Source: JANMAT01 sp031359995 (GTDB lineage Bacteria > Actinomycetota > Acidimicrobiia > Acidimicrobiales > Ilumatobacteraceae). From it: DNA of 23,927 bases. The notes under the pieces were generated by a model that saw only the letters and a program-made list of their open reading frames with translations, was not told the origin of the DNA and ran no database searches. Positions 1 to 8,098 of the stretch are shown piece after piece. How positions within the stretch are numbered: the stretch's first letter is position 1; the number at the start of each line of letters is the position of its first letter. The position numbers and the translations under genes were made by a program. The stretch is taken from contig JANMAT010000032.1 of the NCBI GenBank assembly GCA_031359995.1, forward strand, positions 1 to 23,927, written 5' to 3'.

Positions 1-229
1 TCGACGAGGCGGTGGCCGCCGGGTGCCGTGTGAACGGGTTCGTGACCCCGGTGGCCAGCTTCAGGTTCGTCGTCGCGGTCGCCGCCAGGGCCAGCGCCAC
101 GTAGGGATCGCCGCTCAGGTTCTGCGAGTCGACGACGGCGAAACCGGCGTAACCGGCCGCCTCGCACCGCTCCGCGACGCGCGCCGCCGAGCGGGGCGCG
201 GCGACGCCCAGCATCCACATCTCGGCCAT
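1..229 (-). CDS. Luciferase-like (LLM class) flavin/F420-dependent oxidoreductase, N-terminal part
   Basis: The first 76 codons of a gene that runs off the left edge. The translation opens MAEMWMLGV, and the stretch near residues 55-70 (LKLATGVTNPFTRHPA) is the typical second strand of bacterial luciferase-like oxidoreductases, in which a TIM barrel uses FMNH2 or coenzyme F420. In actinobacteria such proteins are mostly F420-dependent; the cofactor here is inferred. The ATG at 229 follows a GAGG ribosome site that overlaps the stop of the upstream amidohydrolase (240), so this is the third gene of an operon with the two amidohydrolases. The substrate cannot be told. Confidence 0.85.
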   Translation of the reverse strand, partial: MAEMWMLGVAAPRSAARVAERCEAAGYAGFAVVDSQNLSGDPYVALALAATATTNLKLATGVTNPFTRHPAATASS

Positions 230-239
230 GACGCGTGCC

Positions 240-1364
240 TCAGGCCGGCACGAGGGTGGCGACGTCGATCCCGTACAGGTCGGCCGTGTTCTGGGACAGC
301 ACGGCCCGGTTCTGTTCGGGCGTGAGGAACTTGGTGTGCTCGGCCAGCAGCTCCTGCGACCACGGCCACGTCGAGTCGCTGTGGGGGAAGTCGTTGGCCC
401 ACAGCAGGTGCTTCCAGTTCATCTCGTTGGCGAACTTGAACGCCGTCCAGTCGTCCTGGAACGTCACGTAGATGTTGTCGCGGAAGTACTCGCTCGGCAT
501 CCGGCTCAGCTCCTGCCCGGGCGGCAGCCAGTAGCGGTGGCGGTTGAAGGCGTGGTCCATGCGGTACATGAAGTGCGGCACCCAGCCGGCGTCGGCCTCG
601 ACGCACACGATCTTGAGGTTCGGGTGCCGCTCGAACACCCCGCCGAGCACGAGCATGCCCATGATGTCCTGGCAGCCCCGCACGATCGACAGGAACCCGT
701 TCATCTTCGGGCCGCGCGTGCGCTCGGCACGCGTCGTGAGGATGTGGAAGCTGAGCGGCAGACCGAGGTCGATTGCCGCCTCCCAGAACCCGTCGTAGGC
801 GGGCGAGTCGTAGTCGAGCCCGTCGTCGAACGTGCCGGGAAGGCCGGGCATCATCACGCCGCGCAGGCCGGCGTCCTTGATGGCCGCCAGGTCTCGGATG
901 CCCTGTTCGGGCGAGGCCATCGCCGTCTGGCCCACGCCCAGCAGGCGATCCGGGTTCTCGGAGCAGTACTGGGCGATCCAGCGGTTGTAGGCCTGGAAGC
1001 ACGCGTGCTTGAAGGCCGTGTCGCGGTGGTTGCACAGGATCATGCCGACGGTCGGGTAGATGACCTCGGCCGACACGCCGTCGCGGTCCTGATCGGCGCA
1101 ACGAACGGTCGGATCCCACCCGCCGCGCTGCAGGTCCTCGAAGCGGTGGCCGGTCTCCTTGATGTCCTTCGGCGCCACGCCGGCGGCGGCCGCCGTGCCC
1201 AGCACGACCGGCTTCTTGAAGCCGTCGACCTCGAACACGTCGCCCAGCGCCCCGGCGGTGACGATGCGCGGGGCGCGGTCGCGGTACGCCGGGTCGATGA
1301 AGTCGACGTAGGTGTTGCCGGGCTCGGTGACGTGCGAGTCGGCGGAGATGATCGGGAAGTCCAT
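240..1364 (-). CDS. Amidohydrolase family protein (amidohydrolase_2, TIM-barrel metal-dependent hydrolase)
   Basis: A 374-residue protein opening MDFPIISADSHVTEP. The D-S-H-V-x-E-P pattern (Asp9, His11, Glu14) is the N-terminal metal-binding signature of the amidohydrolase_2 family (ACMSD, gamma-resorcylate decarboxylase and relatives), which hydrolyse or decarboxylate acids at a divalent metal. Later landmarks are LPLSFHILT, LGGVFERHPNLKIVCVEADAGW and the C-terminal WANDFPHSDSTWP, which supplies the usual His and Asp. The open frame extends 28 codons further upstream, but the ATG at 1364 has a clear AAAGGA site 9 bases ahead and begins exactly at the conserved strand. It lies 13 bases after the preceding amidohydrolase, in one operon. 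Substrate unknown; a cyclic amide or aromatic acid is plausible. Confidence 0.88.
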   Translation of the reverse strand: MDFPIISADSHVTEPGNTYVDFIDPAYRDRAPRIVTAGALGDVFEVDGFKKPVVLGTAAAAGVAPKDIKETGHRFEDLQRGGWDPTVRCADQDRDGVSAEVIYPTVGMILCNHRDTAFKHACFQAYNRWIAQYCSENPDRLLGVGQTAMASPEQGIRDLAAIKDAGLRGVMMPGLPGTFDDGLDYDSPAYDGFWEAAIDLGLPLSFHILTTRAERTRGPKMNGFLSIVRGCQDIMGMLVLGGVFERHPNLKIVCVEADAGWVPHFMYRMDHAFNRHRYWLPPGQELSRMPSEYFRDNIYVTFQDDWTAFKFANEMNWKHLLWANDFPHSDSTWPWSQELLAEHTKFLTPEQNRAVLSQNTADLYGIDVATLVPA

Positions 1365-1377
1365 GGGGACGGTCCTT

Positions 1378-3096
1378 TCAACGGGCGGTGGGCGCGGGCT
1401 GGGCGCCACGGACGAGGCGGCCGGGCAGGGCGCCGGTGGGCTGACCACCGGCGTAGATCTCCTTGCCGGCGACGAAGGTGTGGCGGTATCCGTCGACGTC
1501 TTGCAGGAGGCGCTTGCCCCCGGCGGGAAGGTCGAACACGAACCGCGGCGGATGCAGGCGCAGCCCGTCGAAGTCGATGACGTTCACGTCGGCCCGATAG
1601 CCCGGTGCGAGCACACCCCGGTCGTAGAGTCCGACCGTGCGGGCCGTCTCGCGGCATTGGGCCTTCACCACGTGGGCGACGTCGAGGCGTTCGCCACGCG
1701 ACCGGTCACGGCACCAGTGGGTGAGCAGCGTGGTGGGGAAGCTGGCGTCGCAGATGGTGCCCACGTGGGCGCCGCCGTCGCTCAGGCCCGGCACGGCGAA
1801 CGGGTGGCTCAACAGCTCACGGGCGACGTCGAGGTTGCCCCCCGGGTAGTTGATGATCGGGCTGTAGAGCAGGGCCCGGCCCTCGTCGGCGAGCACCATG
1901 TCGTAGGCCAGCCCGGCGCCGTCCCGGCCCTGGCGCTCGGCCTCGGCGGCCACGCTCGCCTCGGGCGCGGGCTCGTAGTCGGGCGGGTCGCCCAGCGCGA
2001 ACATGCGGCCGAAGCCACCCTCGAACGGCAGTTGGTGGGTGGGCCACTCCTCCACGATGGCCGAGCGGCGGCCGGGCTCGCGCAGCGCCACGATGCGCTC
2101 GGGTAGCGGCAGGCCGGCGACCTCCTTGTAGGACGGGCAGCGCGAGAACGGGTTCATGGTGGCCTGCAGCCCGAGCAGGATCCCGATGCCGCGCGCCGCC
2201 ACCTGGGCCCGCACCTGCAGGCCGTCGGCGTTCATGCCCTCGATGGCGTCGAGCACGCGGCGGTAGGTGTCGCCACCCTTCGATGCCGCGGCGAGCGACA
2301 CCGACAGCGGGCGGCCGCTGCCGGCGGCCATGGCCCGCAGCAGACCGGTTTCGGCATCGACGTCGAAGAAGTCGGACACCACCTGCAGCACACCCTTGCC
2401 GACCGCGCCCAGGCCGCGGGCGATGCCCACCAACTCGTCGGCGTCGCTGATGAGCGACGGGGTGAGCTCGCCCTTGCTGGAGCGGTGGTTGCGGGTGCGC
2501 GAGGTGCTGAAGCCGAGGGCACCGGCGGCCACGCCCTCGCCGGCGAGGCGGGCCATCTCGGCGATCTCGTCACCGGTGGGGTGCTCCTGGTGGTCGGCAC
2601 CGCGCTCGCCCATCACGTGGAGCCGCAGTGCGGCGTGGGGCACCTGGGACGCGAAGTCGATGTCGTGGGGCCGGCGTTCGAGCGCGTCCAGGTACTCGGG
2701 GTAGGTCTGCCAGTCCCACGAGAGCCCTTCGTGCAGGGCGGTACCGGGGATGTCCTCCACGCCCTCCATCAGCTCGATGAGGCGATCGCGGTGCTCCGGG
2801 AACACGGGGGCGAAGCCGACGCCGCAGTTGGTCATCACCACGGTGGTCACACCGTGGTTGGCCGAGGGCAGCAGACGGCTGTCCCACGTGGCCTGGCCGT
2901 CGTAGTGGCTGTGGATGTCGACGAAGCCGGGCGCCACCATCAGACCGGCGGCGTCGATCTCACGCCGGCCGGTGCCACTGACGTGACCCACCTCGGTGAT
3001 GCGGCCGTCGGCGATGGCCACGTCGGCGGTGCGCGGCGTCGCGCCCGTACCGTCGACCACCGTTCCTCCGCGGATGACCAGGTCGTGCTCCCCCAT
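1378..3096 (-). CDS. N-acyl-D-amino-acid deacylase-type amidohydrolase
   Basis: A 572-residue member of the D-aminoacylase/dihydroorotase-like amidohydrolases, which release D-amino acids from their N-acyl forms at a zinc centre. Seen: the small N-terminal beta domain (DLVIRGGTVVDGTG), the metal motif FVDIHSHYDGQ (His62, His64), the family signature TTVVMTNCGVGFAPV with Cys91 (the Cys that supplies a metal ligand in D-aminoacylases), and the C-terminal GVLAPGYRADVNVID of the re-entrant beta domain. The open frame runs on to 4797, but only as an antisense shadow of the next two genes; the ATG at 3096 has an AAGGGGG ribosome site and fits the family length. First gene of the operon, divergent from a D-threonine-aldolase-type gene. 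Exact acyl substrate unproven. Confidence 0.88.
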   Translation of the reverse strand: MGEHDLVIRGGTVVDGTGATPRTADVAIADGRITEVGHVSGTGRREIDAAGLMVAPGFVDIHSHYDGQATWDSRLLPSANHGVTTVVMTNCGVGFAPVFPEHRDRLIELMEGVEDIPGTALHEGLSWDWQTYPEYLDALERRPHDIDFASQVPHAALRLHVMGERGADHQEHPTGDEIAEMARLAGEGVAAGALGFSTSRTRNHRSSKGELTPSLISDADELVGIARGLGAVGKGVLQVVSDFFDVDAETGLLRAMAAGSGRPLSVSLAAASKGGDTYRRVLDAIEGMNADGLQVRAQVAARGIGILLGLQATMNPFSRCPSYKEVAGLPLPERIVALREPGRRSAIVEEWPTHQLPFEGGFGRMFALGDPPDYEPAPEASVAAEAERQGRDGAGLAYDMVLADEGRALLYSPIINYPGGNLDVARELLSHPFAVPGLSDGGAHVGTICDASFPTTLLTHWCRDRSRGERLDVAHVVKAQCRETARTVGLYDRGVLAPGYRADVNVIDFDGLRLHPPRFVFDLPAGGKRLLQDVDGYRHTFVAGKEIYAGGQPTGALPGRLVRGAQPAPTAR

Positions 3097-3127
3097 CGGC
3101 GCCCCCTTGCCTCGGTTGGTACGTGTA

Positions 3128-3174
3128 GTTGTATCAAGCAACCGCCGTGCTTGTCGCCCCTCGTGCGCTACAAC
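3128..3174. promoter_or_regulatory. Divergent regulatory region with nested inverted repeats
   Basis: The 84-base gap between the two D-amino-acid genes holds an inverted repeat CAAGCA (3135-3140), seven bases, TGCTTG (3148-3153). It is nested inside a wider pair GTTGTA (3128-3133) and TACAAC (3169-3174). The right half TACAAC is followed by GGCGCC and then the ATG at 3181, the spacing of a leaderless -10 box. The layout suggests an operator for both genes, but no regulator gene is adjacent. Confidence 0.4.
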
Positions 3175-3180
3175 GGCGCC

Positions 3181-4191
3181 ATGTCCGTGTCCGACCTGCC
3201 CACCCCGGCCCTCGTGCTCGCCGCCGACGTGTTCGAGGCGAACCTGGCCACCATGGCCGCCGCCTGCCCGGGGCCGCGCCTGCGACCGCACGTGAAGGCC
3301 CACAAGTGCACGGCGTTGGCCGCCGCCCAGCAGCGTCACGGGCACGCCACGTTCACCTGTGCCACACCGCGCGAGGTGGTCGGCCTGGCCGATGCCGGGG
3401 TGGGCACCGACCTGTTGCTCGCCAACGAGTCGCTCGACCCGGTGCGCCTCGCCGCCATGGCCGCCCGCCAGGACCGGGCGACCATCACGGTGGCCGTCGA
3501 CTCGACCGACACCATCGAGGCCGCGGCGCGGGCCGGGCTGCGCAACGTCCTGGTCGACGTGAACGTGGGCCTGCCACGGTGTGGCTGTGCGCCCGACGCC
3601 GCCGGCGCGCTGGCCGATGCCGCCCGCCGCGCCGGGCTCACGGTACGCGGCGTCATGGGCTACGAGGGTCACCTCATGGGGGTGGTCGACCGGGCCGACC
3701 GCACCGCGCGGCTCGCGGTCTCGGTGGACGCGCTGGTACGGGCTCACGGCGACGTGGGCGGCGACATCGTGTCCACCGGCGGCACCGGCACCTACGACCT
3801 GCACGACGGGCGGGTCACCGAGATCCAGGCCGGCAGCTACGCGCTCATGGACACGCACTACGAGCGGCTCGGGTTGCCGTTCGGTCAGGCCCTGTTCGTG
3901 ATCGGCACGGTGGTGTCGTTGTCGCCTACGTGGGCCGTCGCCGATGTCGGCCTGAAGGCGTTGGGCATGGACCACGGCAATCCGTCGATCGCCGGGGCCA
4001 CGGTGTGGTTCTGCTCCGACGAGCACGTCACCTTCGCGCCGGTCGACGGTGGCGTCCTCCCCCGCGTCGGCGACCGGGTGTGGGTCACGCCGGCCCACTG
4101 CGATCCCACGATGGCCATGCACGAACGGGTGCACCTGGTGCTGGGCGACGAGGTGGTCGATACGTGGGCCGTCGACCTGCGCGGCTGGTGA
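3181..4191 (+). CDS. D-threonine aldolase-type PLP enzyme (alanine racemase fold)
   Basis: A 336-residue fold-type III PLP enzyme of the D-threonine aldolase/D-serine dehydratase group. It opens LPTPALVL and has RPHVKAHK with the predicted Schiff-base Lys39, then GYEGHLMG, STGGTGTYD and a C-terminal metal site PAHCDPT. There His306 and Asp308 are in the H-x-D spacing of the metal ligands of D-threonine aldolases, whereas D-serine dehydratases have H-x-C. I therefore favour D-threonine (D-beta-hydroxy amino acid) aldolase, which splits the substrate to glycine and an aldehyde. The ATG at 3181 lies six bases after TACAAC with no Shine-Dalgarno site, which suits leaderless translation. Divergent from the D-aminoacylase-type gene, so the pair probably serves D-amino-acid breakdown. 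Confidence 0.85.
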   Translation: MSVSDLPTPALVLAADVFEANLATMAAACPGPRLRPHVKAHKCTALAAAQQRHGHATFTCATPREVVGLADAGVGTDLLLANESLDPVRLAAMAARQDRATITVAVDSTDTIEAAARAGLRNVLVDVNVGLPRCGCAPDAAGALADAARRAGLTVRGVMGYEGHLMGVVDRADRTARLAVSVDALVRAHGDVGGDIVSTGGTGTYDLHDGRVTEIQAGSYALMDTHYERLGLPFGQALFVIGTVVSLSPTWAVADVGLKALGMDHGNPSIAGATVWFCSDEHVTFAPVDGGVLPRVGDRVWVTPAHCDPTMAMHERVHLVLGDEVVDTWAVDLRGW

Positions 4192-4266
4192 GCCCCCAGC
4201 GCGCGACGGGGGTCGTGAGACGGCCCGAGGGCCGAGGGGTCGGTCGGGCCACCACGGTGGAAACCG

Positions 4267-4824
4267 ATGGTCACCGTCCTCGCCTCCACCACCGCCGTGC
4301 CCGAGCTGTCCGACGGGCTGGCCCGGCGCCGCGCCGACGGCCGCCATGGTGGCGACGGATGGCGAGACGGCGTGCTGCTGCTGGCTGACCCGAGCCGGCC
4401 CGAGCAGGGCGAGGTCGTCGCCCGCCTCACCGGCTACCTGCTGCCCCTCGCCGATGCGCTCGGCCTGTGCCTGGCCGTCGGGGCCACCATCGGCCAGCCG
4501 GGCCGCGAGTCGCTGGTGCCGGCCATCACCGTGTTCGACGGCGGCTCGCCCCGCACCACGCCGGCGTCGCTGTCGACCGCCGAACTCGTGGTCGACGTGA
4601 TCGACCGCGGCGCGCCCGGTGGCGACCGCATGGGCTTCTACGCCCGCTGGCGCGTGCGCGAAGTGCTGACCATCGATCTCGACCATCGCTCCCTCGCGCT
4701 GCACCGCAGCGGAACCGATGGCTGGGAGGCCGACGGCCACAGCCAGATCCTCGGGTTCGAGGTCGAGGCCGATGCCCTCACCAGCCTTCGCGGCCACGAG
4801 CGCATGGTCTGGCCCGCCACCTGA
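4267..4824 (+). CDS. Uma2-like (DUF820) PD-(D/E)XK protein, apparently degenerate
   Basis: A 185-residue protein with the layout of Uma2 (DUF820) proteins, which have a restriction-endonuclease fold. The C-terminal half carries the strand/helix pattern ELVVDVIDRG (106-115) ... GDRMGFYARWRVREVLTID (119-137), matching the usual lvvEVlSPs ... DxxxKxxxYxxxGVxEYWlvD. The expected catalytic positions have changed: the PD dipeptide reads PA (85-86), the Glu is Asp110, and the helix Lys appears to be Met122. It is therefore probably not an active nuclease. The alignment is from memory, so these assignments are approximate. It lies 75 bases after the aldolase gene with only a weak ribosome site. Most Uma2 proteins have no known role. 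Confidence 0.65.
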   Translation: MVTVLASTTAVPELSDGLARRRADGRHGGDGWRDGVLLLADPSRPEQGEVVARLTGYLLPLADALGLCLAVGATIGQPGRESLVPAITVFDGGSPRTTPASLSTAELVVDVIDRGAPGGDRMGFYARWRVREVLTIDLDHRSLALHRSGTDGWEADGHSQILGFEVEADALTSLRGHERMVWPAT

Positions 4825-4848
4825 GCGTCGAGACCGCGACCCGTTCGA

Positions 4849-5931
4849 TCAGAACGGGATGAGGTCGACGCCGCCGTGATCGAGGGCGGCGGTGAAGTGA
4901 CGCTCGGCCATGCTGGCCACCAGGGCCTTGGCCCGGTCGTTGGTGAGGTCGAGCGTGCCGGCGGCGAACAGGGTGACGGCCAGACCGCCGAGCACCATGC
5001 CGTAGCGGTAGTCGTCCCACACGGCCTCGGCCGGGTAGTCGACGCCGTTGGCCGTCAGCACCTCGTGGTAGGCGGCGACCAGGGCGCGCTCGTGCGTGCG
5101 CCGTTCCGCGGTGGGCAGCGACCCCCCGAGCACGTAGGCCACGTCGTAGCCGCCGGGGCCGCGGCCGATGCCCTGCCAGTCGATGACGACGACTCCGTCA
5201 CCGTCAGGGCCGGCACCGAACAGCAGGTTCTCGACCCGGAAGTCCTGGTGCAGCAGCGTCCAGGGGCGTGACGCGAAGCCCTGCATGAGGTTGAAGTAGT
5301 TGCTGGCGAACTTGTCGCCGAGCACGACGCCGCCCTCGGGCAGCGCCGATCCGAAGCCGGCGGCGAAGCCCTGCCAGATCGCCGGCAGCATGCCGTCGAC
5401 CATGCGGATGCGATCGTGCACGATGCTGGGGATCCACTCGAGCTCGGGGGTCTGCACCTTGCCCCACCACGCGGCGTGGATCTCGGCCAGCGTGCGCACC
5501 GCGGCGAGGGCCTGGTCGACGCTCATGCCCGCCGTCTGCTCGACCTGGGTGAGGCCCGACAGGTCCTCCATGACGATCACGAAGTCGGCGGTGCCCGACA
5601 CGATGCGGGCGTGGTCGACGCGCGGCAGGCCGCTCGGCGTGCGCGGGGCGAGCTCGTTGTAGAAGCGCACCTCGGCCTCGTACATGCCGAGGGCCACGCC
5701 CTGGGCCCGGCTGCCCTCGGTCTGGGCCGGCACCTTCACGACCACGCTGGCCGGACCGCTGGCGCCGTCGGCGTAGTCGAGACCGACGCGGTAGATCTCG
5801 CCCATGAGCCCGACACCCTCACCGATGCGCTCCGGGCGGATGGCGGCGAGCGGCACACCGAGAACGCCCCCGAGCCAGGCCGGCGTGACGGCGTCGATGG
5901 AGCTGGGGAAGTCGGGTGCGCTGGTGCTCAT
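4849..5931 (-). CDS. APH/choline-kinase-like phosphotransferase family protein
   Basis: A 360-residue protein kinase-like fold of the aminoglycoside phosphotransferase/ecdysteroid-kinase-like group. Seen: the glycine-rich start GEGVGLMGEIYRV (38-49), ATP-binding Lys66 in VVVKVPA, a Glu-bearing helix near residue 85, the Brenner motif LLHQDFRVENLLF (catalytic Asp230, Asn235) and VVIDWQG (metal-binding Asp251). Such proteins phosphorylate small hydroxylated molecules; in actinobacteria many sit beside acyl-CoA genes with unknown substrates, and nothing here implies antibiotic resistance. There is no ribosome site, but TACAGT ends nine bases before the ATG, suggesting an almost leaderless message. 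Downstream of a MaoC-like gene, 36 bases away. Confidence 0.85.
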   Translation of the reverse strand: MSTSAPDFPSSIDAVTPAWLGGVLGVPLAAIRPERIGEGVGLMGEIYRVGLDYADGASGPASVVVKVPAQTEGSRAQGVALGMYEAEVRFYNELAPRTPSGLPRVDHARIVSGTADFVIVMEDLSGLTQVEQTAGMSVDQALAAVRTLAEIHAAWWGKVQTPELEWIPSIVHDRIRMVDGMLPAIWQGFAAGFGSALPEGGVVLGDKFASNYFNLMQGFASRPWTLLHQDFRVENLLFGAGPDGDGVVVIDWQGIGRGPGGYDVAYVLGGSLPTAERRTHERALVAAYHEVLTANGVDYPAEAVWDDYRYGMVLGGLAVTLFAAGTLDLTNDRAKALVASMAERHFTAALDHGGVDLIPF

Positions 5932-5967
5932 GGAGGCGGAACTGTACCGCCGCGCCCTGTCCCGCCG

Positions 5968-6750
5968 TCACCCGGGCAGGCGGATGATGGCGCGGTGATC
6001 GACCGACACCGCCACGCGGCCGTCGACCACGAGTTGCACGTCGCAGCGGATCTCGTCGCGACCTTTGCGCTGCACGGCCTCGACGACGCGGCTGCGCACG
6101 CTCACCGCGGTGCCCACGGGCAGCAGCGCGCCGTGGTGGCGGTAGGTGCTGGCGGTGTGGATCCACGCCGGCAGCCCGATGTTCTGGGTGAGGGCCAGGT
6201 GGGCGGCCTCCAGGAAGACGCCGGGATGCACGGTGGTGCCGTCGACGTAGGCGTCGAGGTCGTCACCGACGTCGTCGGCGTAGGCCGCACCCCAGCCCCG
6301 GTCGAGCACCGTGTCGATCGACCCCAGGTGCTCCACCGCGGCCAGGATGGTGGCGTCGGCCTCGAACTTGTCGTGCCGCGGGGTGGCCGGCAGCAGGGGC
6401 GGCGGCGCCACGACCGCGGGCGGGCGGGCTACCAGGATCGCCCGCGGCTCGTCGTCGGTGGTGAGGGCGTCGATGGTGAGCGTGCCGTCGTCGTCGGCGG
6501 TGGATCGGCACGTGACGAGCTCCCGGTCGAGCACGGGCCGACGGAAGCGCACGGCGCCGCCGCCGTCGCGTCGCCACGCGTCGCCCCACGCCAGCACCGC
6601 GGGATGGGTGAGCCACGCGTGCACGGTGACGCCGGCGACGAGAGCGCCGGGGAACCCGGCGGCGCGCGCCCCGGCATCGGTGTGGATCGGGTTGCCGGCG
6701 TGGGCCGGATGGTTGCGGGCCACCACCTGCCATGGTGCGGGTGCGTTCAT
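5968..6750 (-). CDS. MaoC-like / hotdog-fold acyl dehydratase domain protein
   Basis: A 260-residue protein. The N-terminal half NPIHTDAGARAAGFPGALVAGVTVHAWLTH (20-49) has the helix and HTD...GF.G.l..G pattern of the MaoC/hydratase-2 hotdog fold, which hydrates enoyl-CoA. The second half (about 150-258, with HPGVFLEAAHLALTQ and VSVRSRVVEAVQRKGRDEI) looks like a second hotdog domain with its own hot-dog helix. Such double-hotdog proteins usually form the whole active unit. The acyl substrate is unknown. Its ATG overlaps the rdgB stop by four bases (ATGA), so it is translationally coupled to rdgB. Confidence 0.75.
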   Translation of the reverse strand: MNAPAPWQVVARNHPAHAGNPIHTDAGARAAGFPGALVAGVTVHAWLTHPAVLAWGDAWRRDGGGAVRFRRPVLDRELVTCRSTADDDGTLTIDALTTDDEPRAILVARPPAVVAPPPLLPATPRHDKFEADATILAAVEHLGSIDTVLDRGWGAAYADDVGDDLDAYVDGTTVHPGVFLEAAHLALTQNIGLPAWIHTASTYRHHGALLPVGTAVSVRSRVVEAVQRKGRDEIRCDVQLVVDGRVAVSVDHRAIIRLPG

Positions 6751-7337
6751 GCGTCGTCCTCCTGCAGGTCGGCGGCGAGCGAGCGCAAGGCGCGGCCGCG
6801 GTGCGACAGCGCGTGCTTCTCGTCGTGGTTCATCTGGGCGAAGGTGCGCCCGTCGCCCTCGATGGGCACGAACACGGGGTCGTAGCCGAAGCCGCCGTCA
6901 CCGTGCTCGCCGGCGGCGATCCAGCCGGCGCACACGCCCTCCACGGCGAGCTCCCGACCGTCGGGCCACACCACCATGGCGACGGTGCGGAACGACGCGT
7001 CGCGCTGGTGGGCGGGCACCTCGGCCAGCTCGTCCAACAGCTTGGCGCGGTTGTCGGCGTAGGTGGCGTGCTCGCCGGCGTAGCGCGCCGTCCACACGCC
7101 GGGCCGTCCGTCGAGGGCGTCCACGAACAGCCCGGTGTCGTCGCTCACCGCCGGCATGCCCGTGGCCCGTGCTACCGCCATCGCCTTGAGCCGGGCGTTG
7201 CCCACCAGGGTGTCGGCGTCTTCGTCGACGTCGGGCAGGTGAGCGGGGCGGGGCAGCAGCTCCACCCCGGCGTCGCCCAGGATCACCGCGATCTCGGCCA
7301 CCTTGTCGGGGTTGGCCGACGCGCACACGAGCCGCAT
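6747..7337 (-). CDS. rdgB: RdgB/HAM1 non-canonical purine NTP pyrophosphatase
   Basis: A 196-residue house-cleaning enzyme that hydrolyses dITP, XTP and ITP to the monophosphate, keeping deaminated purines out of nucleic acids. Family motifs: CASANPDKVAEI at the N-terminus (usual SxNxxKxxE), AVSDDTGLFVDAL with catalytic Asp66-Asp67, GVWTARYAG, GFGYDPVF (149-156) and the C-terminal NHDEKHALSHRGRAL. The frame also has a GTG at 7343, but the ATG at 7337 fits the family start and follows AGGCGG at a usual spacing. It follows rph, with the rph stop 12 bases ahead, in the order rph-rdgB also found in mycobacteria. Confidence 0.96.
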   Translation of the reverse strand: MRLVCASANPDKVAEIAVILGDAGVELLPRPAHLPDVDEDADTLVGNARLKAMAVARATGMPAVSDDTGLFVDALDGRPGVWTARYAGEHATYADNRAKLLDELAEVPAHQRDASFRTVAMVVWPDGRELAVEGVCAGWIAAGEHGDGGFGYDPVFVPIEGDGRTFAQMNHDEKHALSHRGRALRSLAADLQEDDA

Positions 7338-7348
7338 CGTCACGCCGC

Positions 7349-8095
7349 CTAGCTCCGCGTGGCCGGCGGCTCGGCCGTGTAGGCGGCCTGCATGGCGAAG
7401 ATCTCGGCCAGGCCGGCCTCGGCCAGGCCGAGCAGGCGGTCGAGCTCACGGCGACTGAAGGCGCCCGCCTCGGCCGTGCCCTGCACCTCCACGAAGCGGG
7501 CCTCGCCGTCGGCCGGCGCCAGCATCACCACGTTCATGTCGACCTCGGCGCGGCTGTCCTCCACGTAGGGCAGGTCGAGCACCGGGGTGCCGTCCACCAT
7601 GCCCACGCTGATGGCGGCGCATCGACTGTGCAGTGGGTGCTTCTTGATCTCCTTGCCCACCAGCCGGGCCAACGCGTCGTGCAGGGCGAGGTAGCCGCCG
7701 CAGATCGATGCGGTGCGGGTGCCGCCGTCGGCCTGCAGCACGTCGCAGTCGACGATCACCTGCCGTTCGCCGAGCGCCGCCATGTCACAGACGGCGCGCA
7801 GGCTGCGGCCGATGAGGCGCTGGATCTCGACCGTGCGCCCCTGCTGCTTGCCCTTGGCCGCTTCGCGATCGACGCGCTCGGGCGATGAACCGGGCAGCAT
7901 CGAGTACTCGGCGGTCACCCAACCCTTGCCCTTGCCCTTCATCCAGCGGGGCACGTCGGCGTCGATGGACGCGGTGCACAGCACGCGGGTGCGACCGAAC
8001 GTCACCAGGCAGCTACCGGACGCCATCTCGGTGTAGTCGCGCTCGAAGGTGATGGGGCGCAGCTGGTTCGCTTCGCGTCCGTCGGGACGGGGCAT
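7349..8095 (-). CDS. rph: Ribonuclease PH
   Basis: A 248-residue phosphate-dependent 3'-5' exoribonuclease that trims tRNA 3' ends. Full family length, with MPRPDGREANQLRPI at the start, RTRVLCTAS, GWVTAEYSMLPGSS, EIQRLIGRSLRAV, IVDCDVLQADGGTRTASICGGYLAL and LPYVEDSRAEVDMNVVM, which holds the catalytic Asp residues. The ATG at 8095 has a GAGGAG ribosome site eight bases ahead, placed just beyond the murI stop, so rph is cotranscribed with murI. Confidence 0.97.
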   Translation of the reverse strand: MPRPDGREANQLRPITFERDYTEMASGSCLVTFGRTRVLCTASIDADVPRWMKGKGKGWVTAEYSMLPGSSPERVDREAAKGKQQGRTVEIQRLIGRSLRAVCDMAALGERQVIVDCDVLQADGGTRTASICGGYLALHDALARLVGKEIKKHPLHSRCAAISVGMVDGTPVLDLPYVEDSRAEVDMNVVMLAPADGEARFVEVQGTAEAGAFSRRELDRLLGLAEAGLAEIFAMQAAYTAEPPATRS

Positions 8096-8098
8096 GGT

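Noticed and set aside
228..1580. 450-codon plus-strand frame opposite the first amidohydrolase.
   Set aside because: Typical high-GC shadow frame rich in Arg, Val and Gly, with no domain; the opposite strand has a clear enzyme.
3097..4797. Extension of the D-aminoacylase frame to 1139 codons.
   Set aside because: The extra codons are the antisense of the aldolase and Uma2-like genes, are unlike any family, and the ATG at 3096 has a ribosome site.
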